Origin: Pipra filicauda
Taxonomy: Eukaryota; Chordata; Aves; Passeriformes; Pipridae
Direction: 5' to 3'
DNA: 64,000 nt
Assembly: GCF_003945595.2 (NCBI RefSeq)
Contig: NW_024104357.1
Location: 372,001 to 436,000 of the forward strand
The notes under the pieces were generated by a model. That model did not search any database. It was given only the letters and a program-made list of their open reading frames with translations, and had not been told where the DNA came from. Every line of letters begins with the position of its first letter. Position 1 is the stretch's first letter. Below are positions 48,223-59,228 of this stretch, one piece after another. The position numbers and the translations under genes were made by a program.

Positions 48223-50631
48223 CACATTGCTGCATGTGATTATTCTGCAGAAACCTCACTGCTAGCACAGTGCCACCAAAGGCAGAGAAGCTGAAGGACG
48301 GAACCACATGAAAAGCCTGACACCTATCAATTGCCAGATAAGAGTCATTACTTGTGCACTCATGGCTTTATTTTTCTGGGAACCAAAGGGAATATAATAT
48401 TCTGCAGCTCCATGAACTACAAATTTTTATACCAGGTTGACATTGCAGGTAATCCACTTCCGTTAATGAAAATACACTGCTCTCCTAAACTTGCCCAACA
48501 CAAGTGACCTGTGGTCCTTTACAACTCTACACAGTGAACAGCAACAGAGAGGACAGTAATTGGCTTCTCCACTGGCCACTTGGCACCTCCACTGGGTATC
48601 TGCAGCCGGGCATTCTGACTCCTGCCCAGCACCTGGCTCTGGAACTCAGGGGTCAACCTTGGCTTGTCAGTCAGGCCTAAGGTGGTGAGGTTTGCCTAAA
48701 TGGCACCATACCAGCCTCCTGAAGAGCCACTTCATGGCAGTACAGTGCCTATGGAAGTTTCCTGCTTGAACTACCAAAGATAGAAAAGGAAACCTATGAA
48801 GTGACCTCTTTAAAATCAGGCAGAACCACGAGTAAAACCACAACTCTCCCCAGCTCTGTGCCACAGATTTATTTCTGGAGCCGCAGACCACACTAAGTTG
48901 CTTGACTTCAAAAGCCTGTGTGGGTGAATGAGAGCAGCAACTCTTTCCAGTTCCCTTTTGCTGTGTAAGATAATCCTGGCATATCTCACACATCCTTGAT
49001 GTTCCTGTCACTCAATTGGCTTTCCTGCATGGGATACTTCTGATTATCTGCTTACCATCTTGCCTGACATGCAGGACAAATAGTTTGGGTTGTGCATTAT
49101 TCAGAATGCTGTGCATGGTGAATATGACTTTTGTTTACCATTCTTGAGCTACTGAGATCCTCCATCAATGCTGTGTAAGAAATAGCTATGGACAAATGCT
49201 TAGTGGATAATTATGCCTCACCATCACTCTGCAGAACTTTACACTCTTTAAAACTGACTGATTGTGGCCCGTGTAATGCGGATGTTTTTGCCAATAGGAA
49301 CTGAGCTCACAAAACAATTTCATAAGACATGCAGCCTTGCTGGTATTTGCATATTTTTATACTTCATTTAAAAGGGTCTGCTTTTTGTTGTGGTTTATTT
49401 TCCAGGCAAGGCTAAGTCATATTCTCCTAACTCTTCAATTTGTAGCAACTTCATCCTCCTTTAATTCCCTCCAGTTCACTGTGAACGCTGCTGCTGCAGT
49501 ACTCTGCCATTTACATGAACAAATAAGTCCCACAGCCCCTTGGAAACTGTTACCACAGGTATTCAGGAAATAGCTGGCAAGAAGAGTGTTGCAGTTCATA
49601 TTCCCCCTGGGGCAAGCGCAAGATTGGCACAGTGCAAAACCAAGCCAAAAAATTCATAAATACTGATGAAAAGAAAAATCAGCATAATCCTTTCCCAAAG
49701 CTGATCCTTAGTGAATCTCTGAGATGACAGCCTGGCTCTCTGCTGACATTATAATGGCTGATAAGACTTTGGCAAACACGTAGCAGGGAATTAGCTGTGC
49801 CTGCAAGACATCTTCAGTTGCATCTCACAACACCTGGGTGGGAAACTTCACCACCAGAAAGCAGCACTACAGCAACCTCAGACACAGAGCTGGGGATACC
49901 GTTGTACCAGTGGAGAATATTGGGTCATGGAAACAAAGATGCTGGTTATGGTAACAAGGCAAATCAGGAAAGTGCCTAGCAGAAACACAGCGAGCATCTT
50001 GTCTGCAAGATGCCCACAACTCACCTGCCAGTCTGAATTCCCACCAGTCTGGGAGTCCTGCCTTTCAAAATCCCATTTTCTTTAATGTCTTTGCAAATTG
50101 GGCTATAGCTCCCAGCTACTGGACACTGCCTGGTGAGGAGTTTCCTCACACTGGTACTTCGCAGCAGGCTAGTTTTTGACTTTTTTTTTTCCCCTGCATG
50201 CTGGTTTCAAACAGGAATTTCAGCTTCCAGACAGGTTTATTTCTAACAATAACAGCCAGATCCTCATTTGCTATAGATGAATGTATCTCCATGGAAAATA
50301 AGGATAACACTTGACGAAAGGTGTAGTAGCTTGTGTTTCAGGGAGTAATGTGATCTGACATCCACCTCAGCTCTAGTCAGACCAGAATTTGGGAGAACTT
50401 GGGGTAGAAACTACATATTCAAATTTCCTTCAATATGGTGCTTGACTTTTAACCATAGGCTTGCTTCTGTGAAAATCCAAGCACTCTCAGGCTGCATGAT
50501 CTTTTATCACATATTCTTTTAGATATCTGTTGCTTGTCACTTCCTCTTTTGAGTCTGTGTAGAAACAATTCTAATGAAGGTACCCAAAAAGCAAGTTGGT
50601 ACAAACCTATGCAAGCCTATTAGCTTCTAAG

Positions 50632-50690
50632 TGGTCACGCTGACTTAAATGGAAAGACTCCAGCTGACTTCATGGGAAGCTGAATCAGGT
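50632..50690. repeat. Ancient amniote repeat fragment
   Basis: GCTGACTTAAATGGAAAGAC, then CCAGCTGACTTCATGGGAAG and CTGAATCAGGTC correspond to the old unit 'tgacttcaatggaaagactcccattgacttcaatgggagctggatcaggcc'. It belongs to the same group as the copy at 62012-62078. Confidence 0.5.
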
Positions 50691-51671
50691 CAGTAATGAA
50701 GGCTGCAAATTCAGGTTTGGTTCAGGCACACAGAACTTCAAAGACTTGTCTAGATCTGTTGAATATATGAAATCACCAAGACTTTTGCACTTTGCAAGAG
50801 CATATGCTACCATAAGAGTCTTGAAAATGAGGATATTGTAAGACTAACCCTTCTCACAGCACTGCTGCTACACTGAGAATTGAAAAGAGAAAGGCAAAAA
50901 AAAAAAGGGGCATTTGGTAGAGAGGTGAACACAATCTCAAAAAGAGGAATTTTTTTTCCCCTCCTTCCTGGATGCTCATCTTTATTTCATTTCCTTTATG
51001 GCACTGGCTCTTTTCATCAGGAAAAACAGTGTGCTCCTCTGCTTTCTCAGGTGCTAGCCTTGGTCCAAATTACAATCTTAACCATGTATATTATTAGTTA
51101 CATGTCTATGGCGATCAGCTCCTCTCCTCCACAAAAGGCTTCTGCTCCCCTATTAACAATATTTCATCGCTGCATAGATAGATACAGAATGACAAAGGCA
51201 TATGAAATAATGAACAATGCAATGAAAGCCCCTTGGATTTTCCTGTTCTGCCCACAGTACAGGACAAGAATGAGAAGACATTTCATGACATTAGAAAGGC
51301 TGCAAAGGTTGATACAGATTAAAGGGAAGACTTTTTCTCTTTGAACATAGTTTATAACCAGTCTGTGAAATTAACTGCTGCCTGCTCAGAGCTGGGGAAG
51401 AAGGAGATCGTATTTTCTGTGTCCTTTTTTTTCATGTGGGATCTAGCAATATTCATCTCCTCAAAACACATTTTGAAATAAAGTAGTAAGGGAACATCTC
51501 AGTTAAAAGAAGATATGAAACATGAGGCATTGGTCTGCAAAAGGCCCTGTTGGTTGTCTGTCTAGATTGGCCTTAACAAGGTATTTAAGAGGAGGAGGCT
51601 TAGAATAAGGTGCTTGAAAGCCATTGCCCAGGAGGGAAGGTTGAGATGCAAAGTCAACAAGCTAAAGACCT

Positions 51672-51691
51672 AGAAGTCTACCTAGACTTCT
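51672..51691. repeat. Near-perfect 20-base palindrome
   Basis: AGAAGTCTA and TAGACTTCT are exact 9-bp inverted arms separated only by CC. No transposon ends or recognisable element surround it. Confidence 0.85.
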
Positions 51692-53000
51692 GAAGAATAG
51701 GATGGGCAGCTCTGTCGATCCCACAGTGGGAATGATGTTTGGGGCAAGGCAACAATGCCTTGCTGAACTGATGCACATCAGGAACAACAGGCACAGGGGA
51801 CACTGAGCTGGCACTGCCTGCCCTAGCCTGGGCCAAGAGACACAGAGAAGTCAAAGTGTTGAGCCTCTGCCTTCCAGAACACAGTAGCCATGCAGCTCTG
51901 GCCAGAAGCAGCCCAAAATCCACACTGCTCTGCATGTTTCAGTTTGCCATACAAACTCATCCTTTATTACTCAGGAATCGTCAATGTGCTACATTTCATG
52001 GTGCCAAGCATCTTTAATTAAGAAAATTAAAGGTGGTCTAATTCTCCCTCACAGTGAATATATTAGTAAAGTTATGCTCAGCTCCTCCTTAGTGAGCTTG
52101 TTTCTGTGCCTGTAAATCTCCAATGCTAACTTGTGATTTATTTGATGGTACTCCTGACAGCAGTGCTGGTCACCATCCTCTTCCTCCACTGGCATAAGCA
52201 GCTGTCCTGCCTGGTCTATTTGCAGAAGTAGCAGTGGGACAACACCAAGACCATGCTGTACTTCCCCACCAGCTCCTTTTTGTAAGATGAAAATCACATT
52301 ATATTTTGCTCAGATTCAAAAGCTCATTGTAGTAGTTTAATATCCACTGGCAAAATTAAAAGTGATAAGGGATGTTAATCTTCATGCTCCAGGGTATAAA
52401 CTAATTACCATCTGGAGTCACAGGAGGAAGCTTTCCTCTATATACTGATACAGCCTTTTACTGTTGCCTGGGAAAATGATGAGTTTGGAAGGGGTTGTTC
52501 CTCTCTCTGATGCATTGACCTTTGTCAAAGTCTGGATTCTCAGCTAGTGGATCAATGGCCTATTTTAGGATGACATTCCTGTGTTGATATATCACCTTCC
52601 ATTCAAATTCATCCATTTGATTTAACATCCATTAGCAAGGTAATGCCCCAGAGCCAAACTGCTTGTTTACCCTTTTTATTCCGGAGATAAGTGCAATCTT
52701 ACATGCAAAGTGCAAGTGAACACACTCATAGCTCTCTGACTGCCTCTGGTCTGAAAGGTTCTTGTTCCCTCCATGCCTTTTGGAGGCAGCAGCAATGGTG
52801 ACACTAGTACAGACCTAAGCCTTTTATCAATGAGCAGCATGGCAGGTCTATTTGTTTGAGCCCTTGCTGACACCCACAGTCTCTGTAATTCAGTCTGACA
52901 GATTGAGGCCATGTTCCAGATCTCACAAAAGAAGCAGAGGCGGGTATTGATTTTTCTGTTATTGTTGGTGATTTGCTGCTTCATTCCTTTAACAAATGTT

Positions 53001-53022
53001 AAAATATATATACATATATATA
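53001..53022. repeat. AT microsatellite
   Basis: AAAATATATATACATATATATAG: a short (AT)n array with one C interruption. Confidence 0.85.
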
Positions 53023-53383
53023 GTAAACAGGAAGGTCACGGCTGCAGGTTGGCAGAGCACACTGTGCTGTTCCCCCGTTCTTCTCTTCTGTCTCTGTCTT
53101 TCCGATTCAATGGACATGTTCCACAGACCTTGAGCATCAACACTGGATAAATATGAAATAACAGCCAGGATGCTGGTAACAACCCAGGGACTTTGGGAGA
53201 TGCCTGGCTCCAAGCATCATTCACACTGCAACTCTTAGAAACGATCCTGAATCCCAATTCAGAGTATCAACTGTATTTATAGCTTCTCCTGCATTAATTC
53301 TGGCACGGAGACAATCTTCATGTTCTTGTGGAAACCAGGCCCCTCAGCACACTAAACTCAGGCTTAACTCTCAAGATGACCCT

Positions 53384-53529
53384 GAGATTAGCTCAGTTGA
53401 TTAGAGCATGGTGCTAATAACACCAAGGTTGCAGATTTAACCCCTGTATGGGCCACTCACTTAAGAATTGAACTCAATGATCCTTGTGGGTCCTTTCCAA
53501 CTCAGCATATTCTGTGAAATTTCTGTGAA
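53384..53529 (+). mobile_element. tRNA-Ile-derived SINE, TguSINE1 type
   Basis: The head (53384-53455) follows tRNA-Ile(AAT) along its whole length: A box TAGCTCAGTTGA at 53389-53400, anticodon loop CTAATAA with anticodon AAT at 53416-53418, a decayed B box near 53429-53442, and the acceptor end ATGGGCCA. The tail (53456-53529) contains TCAATGATCCTTGTGGGTCC, TTTCCAACTCAGCATATTC and two TTCTGTGA units, which resemble a CR1 3' end. This head-plus-CR1-tail structure is that of TguSINE1, mobilised by CR1 enzymes and known from passerine birds. The copy appears full length. Substitutions in the B box (CAGATTTAACC) suggest that internal RNA polymerase III transcription is impaired. It is a retroposon, not a functional tRNA gene. 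Confidence 0.93.
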
Positions 53530-54689
53530 CTCTAACTCCTCTCAGGTATCAAGTCCTTTACCAGGCCCAGACCCAGAGCAGGTCCTACCCCAGATGTGCT
53601 GAATGCTGCTGGTCATGTCCCCTCGCTTCTCCCAGTACCACGTGGACACCTCTGATCTGGTACACACCTGCCCTGTGCATCTGCTGCATTTGTTTGGCAA
53701 GCTGCACTTCTTGTAGCACCTCAGTCCTGATGTACAAGGATGCTGAGGTATCAGTCTCCCATTGAAACCAACTGAACTCAAAAACCTAAATCCTTTTCCT
53801 AATCTACTCTATTGGTTCCTGTGCTTTTGGGAGCTTTCTAATCTCCAAGCATACTAAAGTAAACAAAGGATAAATCTTTATAGGTCTGTTGCTTTTATTA
53901 TACACCATCCTGAAATGCTCAGGATTTCCTTTTTAACAGCTAATTCAGGACAGAAAATATGTGAATTCAGGTTTGAACTCCTGGACAGAATGTGCTCCCA
54001 TGTGTGGATATAAGCCATTTCTAGTAATTCTCAGATAGATTCTGAATTTATTATCAGTGTTTTCAGATTTCTCTTAAGAAATGCTGAATGCTGCTTTGAG
54101 TTTCACACTGTGTTAAAAACCCTGAACAAATAAAAGAATAAACAGTTGCAGTCACTCAGGTTTGGTTTTTTTTTCATTCTTGGGAGTGTGGGCTGGGGTG
54201 AACTGCTCCCATCTATCCTCCGCAGAGCAATAGAAACCTATTGTTTCTATTTAATGGTGTGTTGATGCCTCTAATGTAAGTACAAAACATATAAGGGATT
54301 TTTTTTCAGCAGCTTTTCAGACTTTGGAAGAGATAAGTAATATCTTGGTACTGCAAGCAGAGCCATTTTCACTATCACAGGACTTTGACAACCAGCTTCC
54401 TACGCAGTTTGTCATGCTGAATGTCACTAATACCATCTGAATACTGATCCTGCTCATGACTTTTTGTTGTGTTGCATGTAAAGATTTTATGCATTTCATT
54501 TAGCAAAGGCATTGATAAACGGATATTCATCTTTGGAGAGGCTACTGAAAAAACTTCTTTAATATCGCAATGACATCTGTGCTGAGTTAGGCTTCAAAAA
54601 TATTTACATTTTACCCTTTTCATGAGCTCACTGGCATTGCAGTGATTGTTTTTAAAGATTTTTGAAAAACACAGTAAACTCCTGGGAAC

Positions 54690-54740
54690 ACCGACATAAA
54701 TCTGGAATAACCTTGTTGCTTCTGATGGAGATACCTGTGC
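54690..54740. repeat. Ancient amniote repeat fragment
   Basis: CGACATAAATCTGGAATAAC followed by TTCTGATGGAGATAC resembles 'gtgtaaatctggagtaactccattgaagtcaatggagttac', the same old repeat group in the opposite orientation to the copy near 29.8 kb. Confidence 0.35.
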
Positions 54741-55747
54741 ATTATTGGGAGTGCTATTCAGCTTAGTGATTGTGTCATAACTGCACTTATCAGTAAGGAG
54801 AAATATAGGTACTTAGCTTGCTACACGTCCTTGCCCTTCCTCCTAGAAATCCTTGGTTTACTTGCCAAAACAAGTATTTTCCCTTCTCTATGTGTGATGC
54901 CAGTGTTGTGCAATGCCTTCTTCTGGCACCGGCTAACAAGAAGCATATTCTGCTTTCCCAGAGGGATGGGCCAGCAAATGAGAAACCTGCTCCTTCATGG
55001 GTCACTGGTCAGACAGAGGAAAGCAGGTCCACCAAAATCAGCAGAAATCTTTATTTCTCTTGCTCCTGGCATTGCTGGCACGTGCTTCTTCCAATTCAGC
55101 CTTACTCCCATCAGCTGTCTTCAGGAAGAGCATGAGGGCACATCCCTTAATGGCCATTCTGCAGCAGGGAATCTGTGGCATGGGCTACACAGGGCAGCTG
55201 CAGGCTGAATAAACATCTGCTCCAGCCAGCAAACACTGAGCTATCAGTGGCTTTGCTTTTACCCCTTATAGCCCTTCCTCTTCTGCTGCCTTTTTTAATT
55301 TTTACATTATTACTTTTTACATTTAAAAATAAATGCGATGCTTTCAAGGAGGTAAATCACTATTCTTATTGCTCTGTCTCTTAGGAGCAGATCTGTGCTC
55401 TCAGGCAGGACAGACTTCTCTTTGAAAAGCACGAAGTTTACTTCCCACAGTGCCTGTGCACTTCTATTTTACTCACCCTGGCCTGGAAGTGATAACAGTG
55501 GTGAGGGCAACCACTTTGCACCTAGGAACGCTGACACATCAGTGAATGCAGCTTATTAGCAATCCTGCAGCCCCATGGAAAGGGAAGGTGTGACTTTTCA
55601 CTGTTTCCATTAGCACTGTGCCAAGAGGTCACTTCGAAGGCTGAAGGGAGTAGGATCACACCGGGGGTGTAAGAACAAGCAGCCAGTCCCAGCACCAAGG
55701 TGCTCAGCCAAATATCAAAGCAGAGTAAGGTGGGAGTAAAAACGAAG

Positions 55748-55845
55748 GCAGAGAGAGGTGAAGTCACTGACCCAAGGTCAAGGCAAAGCTCTTTGCCAGA
55801 GTTGCAAACACAGCTCTCATGAGTCCGTCTGTGGAGCTCTGCTGA
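55748..55845 (+). repeat. MIR-like SINE remnant
   Basis: GCAGAGAGAGGTGAAGTCAC, GACCCAAGGTCA, CTTTGCCAGAGTTGCAAAC and ACAGCTCTCATGAGTCCG match the MIR core and 3' blocks 'cagagaggttaagtgacttgcccaaggtcacac', 'gtggcagagccgggattcgaac' and 'caggtctcctgagtcc' in order. Forward orientation. Confidence 0.6.
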
Positions 55846-58800
55846 TAGTCTGAGCAACTTTCCCTTAAGTGAAATAAAGGCTTCTTTTGACAGCATTTTA
55901 TTGTGTACACCCATTATTGTGAACTTGCCATGGTAAACTGCTTGGTCCTATTTGGGATATTAGTTCTTCACAATATTCGAGTTATCCAGCAGGAACACCT
56001 TGCAAATGCTATTCATGCCATACCTTAGGGGCAAGATAAATATTACATAAAAGGAATGAACACCCAGGCACATTGATGGAGAAAGCTGTGGAACTCCAGC
56101 TACCCTACAAACTTTTCCATTTTTCTCACAGAAATTGTTTCCATTGATATTTTTATTTAAATTGGGCTGAAACGGTTGAAGGAGGAAAGTTTAATCAGAA
56201 GGTTGTCAACAAATTACTCACTTAAGAATAGTGAACATCATTGCTACTCCCTTTTTCATACAGTATATATCTTTCCTACAGATAAATTGTTCTGGGGCTA
56301 TCTGGGGAGGTGTGGTGAAAAAAAAAATCCCACAAAAATGTACAATATTTAATTTTTTACTTTGTGTAGGAAAAAATGCTTGGATTTTTTTTTTCATTGC
56401 TGGTGTATTTTTCCAAGAAGTAAAAACACTAAAGTGCTACAAAATAGTATTTAATGTATTTATGTAATTTTCCTCAGTGTTGAGAGACTCATGGTTAGCT
56501 GTTGAAAAGAGTTATGCTAACTGAAATAAGGAAAACCATAGAAACTCTTTCTGCTGTAACAGATAAAAATCACTGCCAACCTATTAATTAAGCAGCTGAA
56601 GACTTGTCAACTTTGCTTTTTGACTTCACTATCCACAGCAGCTCCCACCCTCTCTCCTATCGTGACCCCTTGATATTTTCAGCCCCTGATTTACATCATG
56701 AGGTCTGTGGAACAATTATTTCTCTCTTTGTTCAGTAACCTCTCTTATTTCCAATGCCTGCAATTAACAGCAATACCACCTCTGCAATGCAAGACCTCAG
56801 TTGCTGCCCAGTTTGGTGTCAAAGTAAACATTCACCATTATCTTTACCGTCTACAGAGATTTAAGAGTTTGAATCAGAAGAGTCCACTGTTGACTAGCAG
56901 CCAAAGGCTAACTTCAACCCAATAGGATCACATACTCCCTCCAGAAAAGTTTCTCTTCCCATCAGACACAGGAAAGCAGTGGTCCTACTTCACAATGTCC
57001 TTTCCTCTCTTTCACCCAGATACTTTCTCTTTCTTTAACCCAGATACCCCTGTATCGAGCTCAACTCCTGTGATCTGGAATGTTTATCTGTTTTTACGGT
57101 GGATGAAAACCACTGATCCTTCCCTGAGCTACTTCCTGCACCTTGCCTTTATCTTTCTAGTGCTGGCAAGATCTCATTTTCCAGCAACGGAATCCAGCCA
57201 GGGATGAAAGAAAGTATTGTTCATTTTGGTTTAGTATAAATTTATCAACCTGAGGAGAGTTTTCTTTCCCTAATTAACTCTTGTGAAGACACAAGTAGGG
57301 ATGCAGGAAGTCGGAGAGGGATTGGACAGGTAACACAAAGCAAGCCAATTCTATTTGCATACTACAGATTTGTTCCTGCCCACGCCGACTGACCTGATAA
57401 GAGCATTATTTACAACAGGAGACCAGCCTAGTGTAGGAGAGATGGCAGCTGCTTGGCAACATGGTAAAAAGGATTTTAGGGTAGTTTTTGGTAAACAAGA
57501 GATCTTCACTAGCAGAAAGATTAATGTCTGAAACAGCCATATACTTCATTGTACAGTGATATAATAATGACTGCACAGGTTCTTTTCATCAAAAAATTAG
57601 GAAGCTTGTTTGTTTTTTTTAAAATCAGACACTAATTCAAGGTCAATAGTAAATACCTGCAATACTACAAGTGACAGAGAAAGCTGGCCCAGAATACAAA
57701 AAACATCAGAACAAGAAGCAAATTAAGAAGTGCTTATAAATTGATAGTGTTAAAGTCTGGGGAACAGTAAATGAGGAACACTCCAGTCAGTTATAGAAAG
57801 ACTTAGATCATTTAGAAGCTAATGGCAAAGACAGTTCAAAGCTGACAAACACAGAATAATGAGGACTTTTAAATATCTAATACTCTCTGTGAATCTTAAA
57901 ATGCACAGATTAAAAAGGTAAGGAGCTCCAAAGAGACAATCTAGAGTTGTTTTGTTTTTTTCTCTCCTGGAAATGAAGAGCAAAATGCAGTCTTTCCTAG
58001 GAACAAGTGTGTTAAGTAAATGCCCTTACACTGGGGAAAAATTTAGCCAAAACAGTAAAATTGTTTAGTAGGTAGCATAAAATCTAAGGAGAACGGCAAG
58101 AATAATTTAGAAGAAAATTACTTGAGAATAACGTAAGTAGGCATCCTAGTTAGTTATGTATTCTTGAAAATTATAATAAACACCTGAATTCCTTTGCAGA
58201 TATGGCATTCAAGCAATTAAAAGTCACGTTTCTTTAAGAAGATACCATACTTCAGAATTCACTTGCTTAAATCATCCTCTACTGTGAGACTAAGGCTTCT
58301 GACTTACTTTAGTGCTTTGGAAAACACCACTTTGTGCCCAAACCAATCCCATACCAAATCCATACGAATCATACCCTTCGGTTCATTCTGCCAGACCACA
58401 CTTCACATTTAAATATACTCTATATGAACGTTCAGAGAGTATCTTTCACAACTTACAAGATCCTACTGCTCACACCAGAGCCAAGTAGATCTACCATTAC
58501 CTGTCTAGTGTTTAATTAGGCGTTCTAATCTTTTGCTTGTTTCCAAAAATCATATTTCTTCATGAGGCAGCTGACGTGTAGCTCCCAGCACATCCTGGCT
58601 GTTACATGGCTCTTCCAAGAACATAAAAACCAGAGTCTCTTTCTCCACAATAGTGGAGCTATTCAACGAGAGTAAAAAAAGGTACCATTTTCACAGGATC
58701 TTTTGAAATCATACTTGGAGCCAACTCACACCTCTCCAAGCTGACCAGCCTCCACCTACATCACAGATAGGTGTTTGGTGACATCTCTAAACAGTTCCAA

Positions 58801-58987
58801 AGCGTCATGAAAGCACTAAACTGTTAATGCCATAGTTCTAGACTCACAGCTCTCACTGGCCTCTAGGCTACTGAAAATTCAGCAGCTCGATACAACTAAA
58901 ACAGCAGTTGGTTTGCATATATTAAATAACATTGACAAAAACTTTACTGAGCTCCTACAGCCCTGTGTACAAATTATTTGGCCAACA

Positions 58988-59016
58988 AACATCATTAAGC
59001 TTTGCTTAATAATGTT
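58988..59016. repeat. Hairpin with 13-bp arms and one mismatch
   Basis: AACATCATTAAGC (58988-59000) pairs with GCTTAATAATGTT (59004-59016) across a TTT loop, with one mismatched position. The arms are too short for a canonical microRNA precursor. It may be a miniature inverted structure or a chance AT-rich fold. Confidence 0.8.
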
Positions 59017-59177
59017 GTAGCATTCAGCAAACATACTGTTCAATAAGTTCCTTATGAATTTAATAATTTAAGACTTTCTTTGAGATACGTAGTTCTAAGG
59101 GTGAGCTTGAATTTTATTAAAAGATATCATAACCCCCCAATCAAACAGAGTAAGTATTTAAAAGACTTCAGAAGCTT

Positions 59178-59228
59178 AAAAAAAAAAAAAAAAAAGGAAT
59201 GGAGGGGTGGGGGGAGGGGGAGAAAAAA
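59178..59228 (+). repeat. Poly-A followed by G-rich purine tract
   Basis: Eighteen A residues (59178-59195) run into GGAATGGAGGGGTGG and GGGGAGGGGGAGAAAAAA. Nearly all bases are purines. The three long G runs could contribute to a G-quadruplex, and the tract could form triplex DNA. Confidence 0.85.

Larger units (their letters stand above)
48223..53383. other. Non-coding stretch, no gene recognised
   Basis: AT-rich DNA with a 154-codon plus-strand frame at 50880-51344 that begins with a low-complexity lysine-rich part and has no recognisable domain. A 20-base inverted repeat (51672-51691), an ancient repeat fragment (50632-50690) and a TA microsatellite are listed separately. Around 52150-52230 the plus strand could encode a short hydrophobic segment, but a stop follows it closely. 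Confidence 0.6.

Noticed and set aside
48037..48294. Lysine/proline/glutamine-rich plus-strand frame
   Set aside because: Pure product of the A/C low-complexity block.
50880..51344. 154-codon plus-strand open frame
   Set aside because: Low-complexity lysine-rich start and no domain or splice context; about this many long frames are expected by chance in 64 kb.
51540..51940. Possible degraded retroelement in a GC-richer block
   Set aside because: No LTR ends, primer-binding site or retroviral or CR1 protein signature could be seen.
52150..52280. Possible small membrane protein or pseudogene (plus strand, hydrophobic LLTAVLVTILFLHWH)
   Set aside because: A stop follows within about 30 codons and no known protein came to mind; the hydrophobic run is short.
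53384..53455. tRNA-Ile gene
   Set aside because: The B box is decayed and the sequence continues directly into a CR1-like SINE tail, so it is a retroposon head, not a tRNA gene.
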